The notes beneath the pieces are model-generated. The model was not told the DNA's origin. It did not search any database and saw only the letters and a list, made by a program, of their open reading frames with translations. From assembly GCF_024586455.1 (NCBI RefSeq), contig NC_065921.1:88162061-88226060 (forward strand): a DNA stretch of 64,000 bases, written 5' to 3'. The stretch is from Bactrocera neohumeralis (lineage: Eukaryota; Arthropoda; Insecta; Diptera; Tephritidae). Below, piece by piece: positions 12,287 to 22,745 of the stretch. The position numbers were made by a program, and so were the translations under genes. Every line of letters starts with the position of its first letter. Within the stretch, counting starts at the first letter, position 1.

Positions 12287-12439
12287 AGTTCATTTTTGTG
12301 TAGTGATAAGTCCAAACAAGCAACACAAAAATAACTAAAAACTTCTCTCGTATATATCCCAACTTTTGGTATTGGTTCAAAATCGATGATAGAGTTTTTA
12401 TATATGTAAGTATTTGGTATTGGTAAGATAGATCGAAGG

Positions 12440-12863
12440 AGATCTAATGATCTCTTTGCCCTCAACAAGGCTAGCCTCTCATTAAAGATGGGGCTCTTGA
12501 CGGACCACTGCCCTATTGGCATACACGCTGTAAGACTGGGAATCTTACCGGATGCCGCATGCAGAAGCTGCTTGGAAGAAGATGCAGTAGAAACTAGCCA
12601 GCATTTCCTTCTTGACTGCCCTGCTTTTGGAAGATCAAGACTTGGGCACTTGTGGGCACATACCTTCAGACATCCCACCGATCTGGCGGGCATTGAAATT
12701 AAGCGCCTCTGCAAATTTGTATTGGATACTAAACTGTTTGCCGATCTCTCAGTTCGAACACGGGAGTTCAATTTTCAATGGCTTCACAAAGGACTACTTC
12801 TAGTCCATGTGCGATCTCTGATCAGCCGTCTTACCTAACCTAACCTAACCTAACCTAACCTAA
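12440..12863 (+). pseudogene. I-like LINE 3' end with (CCTAA)n tail
   Basis: The plus strand reads DLFALNKASLSLKMGLLTD, then HCPIGIHAVRLGILPDAACR and SCLEEDAVETSQHFLLDCPA, a CxxC...HxxxxC-type motif. It continues with GIEIKRLCKFVLDTKLFADL and stops near 12836. The end of the coding frame runs directly into about six perfect CCTAA units (12833-12863), the tail expected where a LINE copy ends. The element is severely 5'-truncated: RT and RNase H are missing. The same C-terminus is recognisable on the minus strand at 25300-25460. The frame is open for about 116 codons, so this is one of the less decayed fragments here. Confidence 0.75.
12833..12863 (+). repeat. (CCTAA)n array, complement of (TTAGG)n
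   Basis: About six tandem CCTAA pentamers. The unit is the complement of the general insect telomere repeat TTAGG. Its position at the end of a LINE fragment shows that it is a LINE tail here, not a telomere. Confidence 0.85.
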
Positions 12864-12869
12864 GTATTT

Positions 12870-14485
12870 GGTTTTAATAATTATTGGCACTAGCTTCGTT
12901 TTTTAACTCGCTCATTATTACTTTTGGCTCAATTACAATGGTAGTCAATTTGAGCTTGCACAAACCTATGTGGTTTGCTCTTCTACCAACAAAGCCTGCT
13001 CGTGTTTCTGTGACAGCGTTGGTAACAAAATACAAAAAATACATAGATATTATATAGATCTTCATAAATTCATCGGCACATGACAGGTAAATACATTTGC
13101 GAACATTTTGACTTACAAAAAAACGATATCGTCGTCTTCAATAATTGCCCGAGGCCTAGTTTGGGTAACGATTTCGCTGTTCAACCAAAAATAAATGTTG
13201 TGTTTATGTACATTTCATGAAACCTCATTCCAATTGCTTATTATTGTGGTTAAAGTGACCGTTGTTTTTGTTGTGCTTCATCGCTTGGTCCGTATTTTAG
13301 CTTAAAGCTATCATTTACACTTGAAACTTATTTCGTCATATGCACAATTCGTGTCTATTACGACGGCCACACAGCGAAATTAGCGACGCAGAGGCAGAGA
13401 AAACACGAAAACAACAAACATAAGTATGCAAACACAACAAGTAAAGATTACAAGAAAGCTTTGTTAGTGCGCGGGCGTAGGGCTAAGACACCAGCTTATG
13501 AGTAAGAAATCATAGTCAATACTCAGTCCCCTCCTTAAAAACACCAACACGCACATTTAGTTTTCACAGCGCTAACTTAACAACGCCAAGCCGCGTCAGC
13601 TAAGCCTTCTTCAACTGACTCTTAGCCCATATGCCGACCTCGAACAAATCGAATCAAGTACATAAATGCTCCAACCTTTGCTGTAATTTAACATTAATTC
13701 GTGCCTTAAACTGCCGAATTAACAAGCGCCCATCGGCCTTTCGGCGCTCTAAACAGCAAAACCAACAACCAACTTAAAGCAAATGGAGAACCAAAAAAAA
13801 AACACGAATATAAGAAACAATGAGTTCTGCGTGCTGCCAACGGCGCACGGGCGATCATATTTCAAAAGAAACGAAGCTGCAGACGCTTTTGGAATTTTTG
13901 GCGATTTTTTGTTCATACTTTCCGCCTCGGACACAGGTAGATCCGTGTACAGCGCGCCGAAATGCTACGCGTATCCATTTCAACGTTGCTTTGTGCGGGC
14001 TGGTAGGTGTGAGTAACATGAGTCTTGGATGCTGTCCAGTGTCTGGACAGCTGTCTGTCCGCTGGCTGAGACTTGTTTTATGGATTTTTTCTCATGGTTT
14101 TACTCATGTTTTTTCTCATATATGCAAATGAGGCAAGTGATGATTTTTTAATGAGGCAATCACCTTTTAAGAAGTTTGCTTAAAGAGCAAAGAATTGAAT
14201 TCAATAATCATGAAATGTAAATAAAGAATTATTGAAGAATAAATCGATATTTGAAGAGCTTTGGAGGCAATGAGTTGTGAAAATATTACTAACTTGAAAT
14301 AAATGATTTTCAATGCAAAATTTAATGTGGTTTTTCAAGCCGAAGTGCGGGGTATAATATGCAGTTAATATTTCTAACATTCCTTGGTCTTTGAACCTTT
14401 TTCCAACCAGCTTTATGTACTAATTTCAAATATGTAGTGATAGTTTCTAAGAATATCTTCCTTCAAAGCTATTTCAATTTTATGA
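12870..14485. other. No recognisable gene
   Basis: AT-rich with CA-rich words (13380-13560). The overlapping frames at 13749-14131 on both strands have no recognisable domain. Confidence 0.35.
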
Positions 14486-14490
14486 AATTT

Positions 14491-14590
14491 TTCGCTGCCA
14501 ACTTCACACTTAACCGCTGTACCGTTGTATATTTGAACAGCTGATATAGTGGAGCTTGTTTGTAAAAACTTTTCTTAAAATTTTTTGGTG
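14491..14590. repeat. Two-copy dispersed repeat (copy 1)
   Basis: About 100 bp starting TTCGCTGCCAACTTCACACT. It matches 47419-47517 at roughly 80-85 percent by eye, including the shared block TATATTTGAACAGCTGAT. It lies just upstream of the mariner remnant at 14600-15316, so it may be that element's 5' region, but the second copy has no transposase beside it. Confidence 0.6.
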
Positions 14591-14599
14591 TATTTTTTT

Positions 14600-15316
14600 C
14601 AGGAAGGACTCGTGAAGCCAATGTGGACTATTGAAAGATTAAATTGGTCTAACGCGACCGTTCACAAACACATGAAACGTCTAGGATTAATTCCGAAGCT
14701 TGAGATATGGGTTCCTCATGTTCTTACAGAATGAAATTGGCTTTGTCGCATTAACGCTGTGATTTGCTTATACAACGTCAAAGAAGTCATCAATTTTTGA
14801 CACGCATTGTTACTGGCGACGAGAAGTGGGTTCTTTACAAGAATATAAATCGCAAGAGATCATCGTCTAAAAAAGATGAACCAGCTCAAACCACTTCGAA
14901 AGTCGATAGTCACCAAAAAAATAATGTTGGCGATTTGGTGGGATTTAAAAGGGATCGTTTATTTGGAGCTTTTGCCCAACATTACACTATTATAGAATAT
15001 ATAATATTGGAACTGATCAACAGAAAAGATGTAGAACATATACTTCCAACATTATGCGAGATCTCATACAAGTTTGATGACTCGCCAAAAACTTTTGCAG
15101 CTCGAGGGGTATATGCTTTGACATGCATCAAATTTTACAGACTTGGCACCATCAGACTATTGCTTGTTGCGGTATCTGCAATTTTTTTGATGAAAACCTT
15201 CATCTCAAATCAGGACCTAAAACAAAAAATTTTTGTCTGCAAGGGTAAAAACTTTTACGAGCTTATAATCAATCTCTTGTCAGAAAAATGACGGTATTGG
15301 ATCAAAATTGAGCATA
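14600..15316 (+). pseudogene. Mariner transposase remnant
   Basis: The plus-strand frames read NATVHKHMKRLGLIPKLEIW, then VPHVLTE, then after a frameshift FLTRIVTGDEKWVLYKNINR with the first catalytic Asp of the DDE/D domain in GDEKW. Degraded text follows (DEPAQTTSKVDSHQKNNVGD) and finally SEKWRYWIKIE, close to the usual mariner C-terminus. The second and third catalytic Asp blocks (HQDNA and PDLAPSDY in intact relatives) are scrambled by indels, and the N-terminal part of the DNA-binding domain is missing. The protein belongs to the same broad group as the 31312 copy but its sequence is clearly distinct. A minisatellite MITE abuts or interrupts its 3' end. Confidence 0.7.
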
Positions 15317-15644
15317 TCGTTACCTAACTGCAAAATAACGTAAAACCATTTTTCACAAGTTTACGGGCGAAGGAAAAACGATACAGTAGAAATCACTCAT
15401 ATTGAAACAAAATTGGAGTTTTGGTTATAAAATGGTTATACATATATTGGTTATATGTTGGTTATATATTGGTTATATGTTGGTTATATATTGGTTATAT
15501 GTTGGTTATATATTAGTTATATCTCACAGCGGCAGCTGGAAATTTTATGCACATATACGTGATATGATGCAGTGAATCGTAAGCAATAATAAACTCAATT
15601 TAGATTTTTTGGATGAAACTTTGTTTTTGCATTTAAGGTCACGA
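15317..15644 (+). mobile_element. Minisatellite-bearing MITE, copy B (complete)
   Basis: Complete copy of 328 bp. The left end TCGTTACCTAACTGCAAAAT is inverted at the right end (complement TCGTGACCTTAAATGCAAAA). TA flanks both sides (15315-15316 and 15645-15646), consistent with a TA target duplication. The interior holds ACTCATATTGAAACAAAATT and then a simple run of GGTTATATATT/GGTTATATGTT units at about 15420-15525, followed by the CAGCGGCAGCTG block shared with copy A. It is inserted at the 3' end of the mariner remnant. Confidence 0.75.
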
Positions 15645-15649
15645 TATAG

Positions 15650-18060
15650 ATTTTCATAAAATGTTTTATGCAATAAAAATCGTGTTTAAATTGCACCTAA
15701 AAAATTAAATTGCTTAGTGCATGATCTGATGCTTGACAAAACCAGAAAATATTTGAAAGAGGTAAAAGTTCATCAACATCATCAATATTTCAGCAGTTTC
15801 AACTTAAATTTGTAATGAAATTGCCATATATTTTTTGTTAGTAATCAATATTTTTCTGTTTTCTTTTTGTTGTTGTTGTTTGTTTAATTTTTCCAATTTT
15901 TTTCAGCGGAAGCAGCGTTTGTATAAATTTTTGTATTTGCAAATATTGAATTTCAGCACATTTTTTTCACTGCTCACACTTACTGCTGATAATGACTGTC
16001 AGCACCAGCCTCTGCCACAAGCCGCCTGTCACAATGCCGTTGCCACCAATGTAGTGGTGAAACAAAAATTAACCACAATTCGTTTTTCTGCTTTACACAA
16101 ACAAATCGAGCACACAAAGGCAGAGAGACTATCAGCATTTCAGCAACCAAATGTTGATACAACAACAAATGAGTCAAATAAGTAACTGAATATGTTTATA
16201 TGTATAATGTGTGTGCATATGTGTATAAATATGTATGTATATTCATATGTGTATGGCTATATATTTGGCTATGCATATGCATATGATTATGTATATGTCT
16301 ATCTCTATGCATATGTATTCATGCGCGTGTGTGTTGCCTTCGGCTGCTGCTCAAAATTCGCTTGCGCCTGCAAAATGCTTGCTGACATTAATTGACCACA
16401 ACAATTTGGCGCGACGAGTTTATTATGAAATTTGAAATGAATAAGCGTGCAAATAAATCCATTTGCCACACATGCATGTTGCCATATGCTGCGCTGCGCT
16501 GCTTTTTATGGCCGCATTTCACTCAAAGTTGCTGAGCGCTCGCTCGTAAACTAATGTATTCAGCTTTAATTTATTTATTTTCGTATTAAAATCTCAATTT
16601 TTTTATAAAATGTTAGCATATTGCTTTCAAAAAGCAGGTAACAACAGCGCGCCGCGGCATTTGCAACATGTTGCACGTATGCGCACTTGCAGCGTTTGCG
16701 TTTATTGGCGCCAGCAGTTGCTCAGCAGCCTGCGTCCTGCGTCCTGCGCGCTCGCTCTCTCACTTGCTCTGCTGCGCGTGTTTTTTCGTTTCGGCGGCAT
16801 TTTTCACCCTCTTTCTTTTCCCGTTAGCCGTTCGGCTCGCGTTTAACTTTGTTATTTCGTTTAAAATTTATGAATGTGAATTTTATAAATTAATTAAATT
16901 TTAAATTGCGCTCGCCGGCTGATTGGCTCGCGTGTTTATTTGCGCGCGTTCAACGGCCGCTCGCTGATGGGCGTGCGGCATGCAACAGCGTGCACAGCGG
17001 CCGCAACAGCAGCATGTAAATTGGCTACTTTATTTGCTTAAAAGGCAGTTGACGCCTGCCCCTTCGCCGCTTTGTTCATTTTTCATAGCAATTTATTTAA
17101 TTTTTTCATCTTCTCGACTCGCAGGCGTTCATGCCGCATCACTCATGCCATTAAAATATCCGCAGCAGTGGTGAAAAAAAATAAAAAAAATTGCTTGATT
17201 TACGTCGTCAACGCCATCATCGGCGGCTGCGTCATCTGCGACACCGTCGATTTTGATTTTGAATGTGTTTTAAGTGCGCGCTGCGGCTGCCGCATATTGT
17301 TGCACGGCCTGTATATTGCCGGCAGCCAGCTGCGTTGCACTCAGCACATTTTTGCTGCACTGTAGCACAGTGCATGTTTCTTTTTGCAACACACTCTCTC
17401 GAATTGCTTTTATGTGGCACTAAAGTTCGCTATAAAAATACAATATAGAAGATAAATTTGGTATTGTCACACCTGCGTGCCGAAATGCGCATAAATTTTG
17501 ATAACCCGCTGCATGCACACACATATGCACAATATACGTGTTGAAAGCTCGCATGCATGCACCTTGCGCCGCTTCCAGTCTCGCCCGAAATTCCACTTAT
17601 TTTTCCACTCGCAACGCCCAGCGGTTTGGTTAACCCTTTGGGGATTTCGGATTTTGAATACATTTTGTTGTTTTTTTTTGGAAAGTATGCATAAAAAGGG
17701 AACAGCGAGGCAAATAAATAATACTCGCAAGTGCCGAAAGTAGTACCAAGCACTTTGAACCGCAGATTTTGAGATTCTCAAATAAGATGTCAAAGTGCCG
17801 CTTGCACAAGAAACACACAAGTGGCGACGCTCAAGCTTACTTTCGGGGTACACCATGTACAGTTGGGCGATTACACATACATATACTCGTACATCGTGAG
17901 AACACTGAGAATTTTGGGATCTTTTGAAGAAAAGAAAAGAGAGACAAATGGAAAATTTGGCAGCTCCTGCGAAAAGCTAAAGGTTTTTTTGATAAAAAAA
18001 CTGATATTATTTTTAAACACCAAATCACCGTTAGGATGTACGCGGAAAACTCCATAATTC
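15650..18060. other. No recognisable gene; cryptic TATG repeat and GC-richer island
   Basis: 16190-16330 is a cryptic TATG/CATATG simple-sequence tract. 16650-17450 is GC-richer, with overlapping open frames on both strands and Cys/His-rich hypothetical translations that I attribute to composition. I see no splice-site pattern or domain. Confidence 0.35.
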
Positions 18061-18063
18061 TGC

Positions 18064-18290
18064 AACTTCTTCTTTATTGACGTGGATACCGCTTACACTG
18101 TTATAGCCGGTTTACAAGAGCGCGCCAGTCGTTCTTCCTTTTCACTGTTTGGCGCCAATTGAAGATTCCAAGTGTAACAAGGTCCTTCTCCATCTGGGCT
18201 TCCGAAGGAATGGAGGTCTTTCTCTTCCTCTTCCTGTGCTTCCCTCGGACGAGAAGTGAGATGGAGAATATACTCAGGGTACTTATTCCA
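18064..18290 (-). mobile_element. RTE-like LINE, 3'-terminal fragment
   Basis: The minus strand reads AQMEKDLVTLGIFNWRQTVK then RKNDWRALVNRL, the C-terminus of the RTE-like polymerase. It is followed by the 3' untranslated end (CCGGCTATAACAGTGTAAGC) and a GAAGAAG tail. It matches the minus-strand copy at 34640-34840 closely. It lies head-to-head with a 5' fragment of the same family at 18485. Confidence 0.75.
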
Positions 18291-18484
18291 ATATTGGACT
18301 TGATTCAACTTAAATTTCCAGCCTTAATTTATATAGAAGACAAACCAAAGTTATAAAAATACCAAATATCATAGCAGTGTTCACGGTTTTATTTTAGAAA
18401 TAGCTTGGGATCTCAAAGCCCAGAGCTGAACATGATAAAACTTTCGGAGGATTATTGCGATGCATACTTTACATCACTCATCCA

Positions 18485-19560
18485 CAGTTGTGCGCTGGGT
18501 TTAGAATGCGCCAAGTAAAAAACGCCCCAAATGAAGAAAATAGAGCAGCCTCGGATGATGAAACCCTCTTTTGATGACGACCACTGCAACCGTACTAAGG
18601 ATTACGATTTTAGAACACGCACCTGAAATGTCCGGTCTCTGAATTGGGAAGGTGCCAGCTGGATGAAATCCTGGTGAAAGTAAAGGCTAACATCAACGGC
18701 GTACAAGAAGTACGATGGACGAGACAAGGACCGAGACGGGAAGGTACCTTTGGCACAACGGTCGGTAAATTCAGTCTCCATGATGAAACTCGCCAAATGG
18801 GTTGCGGATCGACTTCTTCGGGGCCCGAAATATGATTATGTGCAGTACTAGATTCCAGTATAGAAAAATTCATCAAGCTACCTGGCTGTCTCCGGGTTGA
18901 AAAGCCAAAAACCAGATCGATTATGTTGTGATAGACGCAAGAAATATCTTCAGTGTTTTCGACGTGCGTACGCTTCGAGATCCTAGTATTGACTCGAACC
19001 AGTATACTGATGCAGCGAAGATACGCACCCGTCTCTGTACAGCAAAAAAGGAACGTCAACAAACACAAAAGAAGGTTCGACGTAGGGAAGCTGCAATCAC
19101 AACAGACACAACAGGGATAGATACCGATAGTTGGAGATGGAAGCAAGACGAATTTGTAAATAAAAAAAGAGAAAGGCCGAAATGCGTGATGCTCGAAAAT
19201 TCTACGAAAAAATGCGGCGACTAACAGAAGGTTTCACGACCGGAGCAAACTATTGTAGAGCCCCCAGAGTTGATCTAGTGGCTGATGCCCAGAGCATACC
19301 GAAATTATGCAGAGAACACTTCTCCAGCCTGCTAAATGACAGTGAAATTGTAATACTAGGAGATAGTAATACCAATCGATGATCTACACTGCCCGACTAA
19401 TAAGAAGCTCGAATTGCAAATACCCATCTGAAGAACAAAAAAGGGGAACGGGGCAGGGCGGTGGCCGATGGATTGTCGGCTGCGGTATTTAAATACGGTG
19501 GCGAGGAACTGATAAGGAGCATACATCAGTCTTCGAGTTATTACGGCAGAGAATTCGGAA
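18485..19560 (+). pseudogene. RTE-like LINE, 5' part: UTR, endonuclease, RT start
   Basis: Starts in the family 5' leader (GTTGTGCGCTGGGTTTAGAA, also found at 63299-63325). The endonuclease start TWNVRSLN is readable once a stop (a TGA in place of TGG) is allowed at about 18623. Endonuclease fragments follow (YDGRDKDRDGKVPLAQRSVN), then the linker KIRTRLCTAKKERQQTQKKV, then MRDARKFYEKMRRLTEGF with LCREHFSSLLNDSE. The start of the RT fingers (DGLSAAVFKYGGEELIRSIH) follows near 19470-19530. Internal deletions remove most of the endonuclease. There is no RT palm. Confidence 0.75.
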
Positions 19561-19609
19561 AATTCGAGAAAAACCCGTGTAGAGAGAGCTTATAACGCTG
19601 ATTGAACTG

Positions 19610-20565
19610 GGTGACTACATTTTCGAGGTGTAAGGTGTAACTCAGGAACTATTTGCCTGTTATTTTTAAAGGTAAAACTATAGATTTTTTCAACTCTTCA
19701 CACTAGGTGTGCACCTTAAATTTGTGAAAAATTTCGTATTTATGAAAATAGTCATCGATTTCTCTCAGTGTAACGCACACTCACTAAATCACCTAAACTT
19801 GCAATGTCGCTACTGTCAAAAAATAAGAATAACCTTGTATGAACCAGAAGAAATCCTGCCAAAATTCCAGCGCACTCCAGCTTAAGTACCTAAAACAGCG
19901 CCATAAGAAGCGAGAGCATGCGACGAAAAAATCACTGATCCAAAAGCTATACATTTTCGGTAATTCGCACATGCAACACCGCATGCCAACCTCAGCCAAC
20001 CGACCCGCAGCCAGCCACTGTCAACCGCCAAGCAAACGCAACTCGCAGGAGGCAGCACGCAGAAGTGTGTGGCAGTGATGCAAGCAACAACACAGCAGCT
20101 GCTGCAAGCGCTCAGGGGCTCAAGTGTTGGACTTTGTCGCCAACGCCGTCGTATGCCGCGCCTCGCACCATCTTCCTCCTCTGACCACTTCGCTGTCACG
20201 GCAAACACGTAAGGCGTTGCGCTGATTTTGCGCGCTTTGTTGTTTTTGCTGTTTTAGCAGCTGCTGGTGATTGTCGAAAATTCCAGGAATTTTAGCGCTG
20301 TTTCTTGTGCTGCCGCTGCCTGTCCTTCGTCTGCGCTTTTTCGCGGCGTGCCCCATGGTGTTGCTTGAGCTGGTGTTTCGCTGAATTTATAGCAAAAATG
20401 TGCGAAACTGAAGGCAGCGCTAAGGAGATGTTCGACTCAACGAGCGCAGAATTTTTATTTATGGCTCAAATGATTTGCATAAGTTCAAGCAAGTTGCAAG
20501 CGGCAACTTTACCTGCTTTGTGGTATTAAATAAATATTTTAAAATTTTTTAACGCATGTTTTTTT
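19610..20565. other. No recognisable gene
   Basis: A GC-richer block at 20000-20400 carries an open frame on the minus strand starting MGHAAKKRRRRTGSGSTRNS at 20356. It has a fair start context but no recognised domain; see the rejected items. Confidence 0.3.
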
Positions 20566-20570
20566 TAATA

Positions 20571-20663
20571 TTGGTAGTCGAAAAAGTCTTTTCGTATTTT
20601 TAATCAAATTTCAACAACATCTACTTACTAAAAAAATACGAAAAAACTTTTTCGACTACCCAA
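20571..20663 (+). mobile_element. Mariner-derived MITE, 93 bp
   Basis: Left terminus TTGGTAGTCGAAAAAGTCTT and right terminus complement TTGGGTAGTCGAAAAAGTTT form 30-bp inverted repeats. They are flanked by TA on both sides (20569-20570 and 20664-20665). The termini match those of the mariner at 31312-32392 (TTGGGTTGTCGAAAAAGTCT), and the first internal bases (TAATCAAATT) resemble that mariner's right subterminal region. Only about 30 bp separate the termini, so it is a minimal non-autonomous derivative that could fold into a hairpin. Confidence 0.85.
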
Positions 20664-20886
20664 TATATTCAACAAATGTGCTTGCCTCAGCGTTTTAATA
20701 AATTTATTTTACATCTCCATTAGAATCTTATCCCCAATTTGTGAAAATTTCACTCTTTAAGTGCTGCTACACCGGAACATCCCAAGAATATTGCAGCAAA
20801 TTAAGACGCCCACTCAGGTATTACACAAGATCCTTGCAACAAATCCCATCAGCTTAAACTGAAGCTTACTACAAGCTAATGTTCTC

Positions 20887-20891
<5 letters not shown>

Positions 20892-20929
<38 letters not shown>
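20892..20929. repeat. (AT)n microsatellite
   Basis: About 19 uninterrupted AT units, the longest pure dinucleotide run in the window. Confidence 0.9.
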
Positions 20930-20935
<6 letters not shown>

Positions 20936-21695
20936 GTGTATGTATAAAGTAAACAGTGTTTGTGTCACAGGAGAAGTGCGAGCTGGGCTGCGTCAAGCAG
21001 GTGCAACACGTTTGCCAAAATGCGTCATTATCCAAGTGCTCAGTGAGTTGCAAGCATTTAAGCTTGTCATATGCGTCAGTTTGTGTGCGTGTATGCGTCA
21101 TAAATATATCCAGCGCACAACCATATCTCCATATCTATCTACATAATATAACGACACCTCGTGTATTTCATGCAACAAAAAGACGCACTGGCAAGCAAGC
21201 TCTTTAGCCAGTCCCTCAAATAAGTGAGTGACTGCATGTCTATGCATATTTATGCATATGTAGTTGAACTTACAGTTACACGGCTGTGTGTGTGTGTGTG
21301 TCTATGCCTGGTGGCATTCAAATGCTTGTCGCACGTGCTAATGCAACATCAGCAAGTACAACAAAATCACCAAGTAGTCTTACAACATCAACGTGCTACA
21401 AGAAAATTTGCTCAACTCACACACACCCATAAACATATAACCGAATAACCGATTATTTAGTTATTTTTTGTTAAATGCTTTCAAATATAACTTATGTTGC
21501 ATGCTCTGTAGACGCAGCGCACTTGACATGCCCTAAGCGCTTTAAAATTTGCTTACTTTCGTTAGTTACAGTTAGCTAATCCCTTTCCAATTGTTGCATA
21601 TTATGTGGCAATTACAAAAATTGGTAAATTATTTCTAGAACTTCATTAGTTGATTTGTTTTTGTAAATGTTGTACTTTGTTATTTAGGCATTTTT

Positions 21696-21735
21696 CTTCT
21701 TCTTTGCTGGCGTAGACACCGTTTGAGCGGTTATC
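21696..21735 (-). mobile_element. RTE-like LINE, extreme 3' end fragment
   Basis: TTTCTTCTTCTTTGCTGGCG followed by TAGACACCGTTTGAGCGGTT matches the tail and last bases of the RTE-like 3' end at 18064-18110 (complement strand). Only about 40 bp are kept, so this is an extremely 5'-truncated copy. Confidence 0.5.
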
Positions 21736-22149
21736 GGTTAGATATAGGTTACTTAGTTAATTAATAATAGTTATCGTTATAAATTTAGTCATAATAAAAA
21801 TCTACGATCTTACGCATATAATTTGCAATGTTGCAAGACATTTCTGATCTCTCGTCGTCCGTACCTGCATTCACTGAGCCCTTACCCCCCAAGCACATTT
21901 TTCTTTGCTCTACAGATATACTCAGTAAATTCCTAACTCACCAAACATGAAGCCGAAAATGGAGTTCTAACCTCAGCATATTCGAACTATGAAGGCCTAA
22001 CCACTGAAAATGTGAAGATTCAAGTTTCAGCTGCTAAAATAATAAATGTAAAGATCTGTGAAAATATCTGAAGACAGCCCGTAAGGCAGATGTATGCCTT
22101 AGATTGGCTTGAAACTATCGTTGATTGATGTAATTGTGACGATTTATTT

Positions 22150-22745
22150 TCATTAAGATATTACAAACACGCATCGACCAAAACAAAAAGAAAGCTTAAG
22201 AGAGCCATAGAGAGCGACAAAGATTCCTTCTGGATATATGTGTCATTTCGGACTGGAATTGTGGGTATGAAAGAAGGTGCCAAGCTGGCTTCTGATTAAA
22301 CAGCAATTATGAAGCTTCTAGTGAATAGGCTCACTACATTAAAGCTGTCCGCAGCACAAGTACCAGGTTAACTTCGTTAATATCATCTGGGTACCCAGTC
22401 ATGTAGGAATCGAAAGAAAGAAAAAGACAAATGAGCTGGAGACAAAATTCCACTAAGCTCCTCTAGACCATTCAGCTCGTTCACTTCAGAGGAGCACCAC
22501 AGAGCTTGAAACACTAGCAAGATAGGGCATACCGCAAAATTACTTCTAAAGGGAACTTAGTAATATAATAATTATCACAGAGTCCATGGATTTAAGATCC
22601 AACCTTCCCAAAACTGGAAAGGTGAATTTGGCGGAATGCTGAGTATGATTATCTATTCGTTCCCAAGACTTTTGCTGGGCGCGGCGGAATATATTACACG
22701 GTTCCCAATGCTCTAACTCAATTGAAAAGTCTCAGTCTACTAGTC
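22150..22745 (+). pseudogene. LINE RNase H remnant, I-superclade-like
   Basis: The clearest part is the plus-strand NFVNIIWVPSHVGIERKKKT, the last RNase H block (IxWVPxHxGIxGNExAD in active proteins). The Gly-Asn-Glu-x-Ala-Asp part is degraded to KKKTNELET. A frame-shifted C-terminal region with many stops continues to about 22740. The element is not of the same lineage as the 41690-42800 copy, because its block spacing and wording differ. Confidence 0.5.

Larger units (their letters stand above)
20668..22140. other. No recognisable gene; simple repeats
   Basis: Contains the AT array and a TG run at about 21285-21301. The remainder is unique AT-rich sequence, apart from the short LINE tail at 21696-21735. 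Confidence 0.35.

Noticed and set aside
12833..12863. Interstitial telomere
   Set aside because: The array begins exactly where a LINE coding end finishes, so a LINE tail explains it better.
16190..16330. CATATG-rich tract as a structured repeat or array of regulatory sites
   Set aside because: It is cryptic TATG simple sequence without a fixed unit length.
20120..20356. Minus-strand frame starting MGHAAKKRRRRTGSGSTRNS as a host exon
   Set aside because: The start context is fair, but there is no domain, no visible splice donor, and overlapping frames in the same GC-rich block point to composition.
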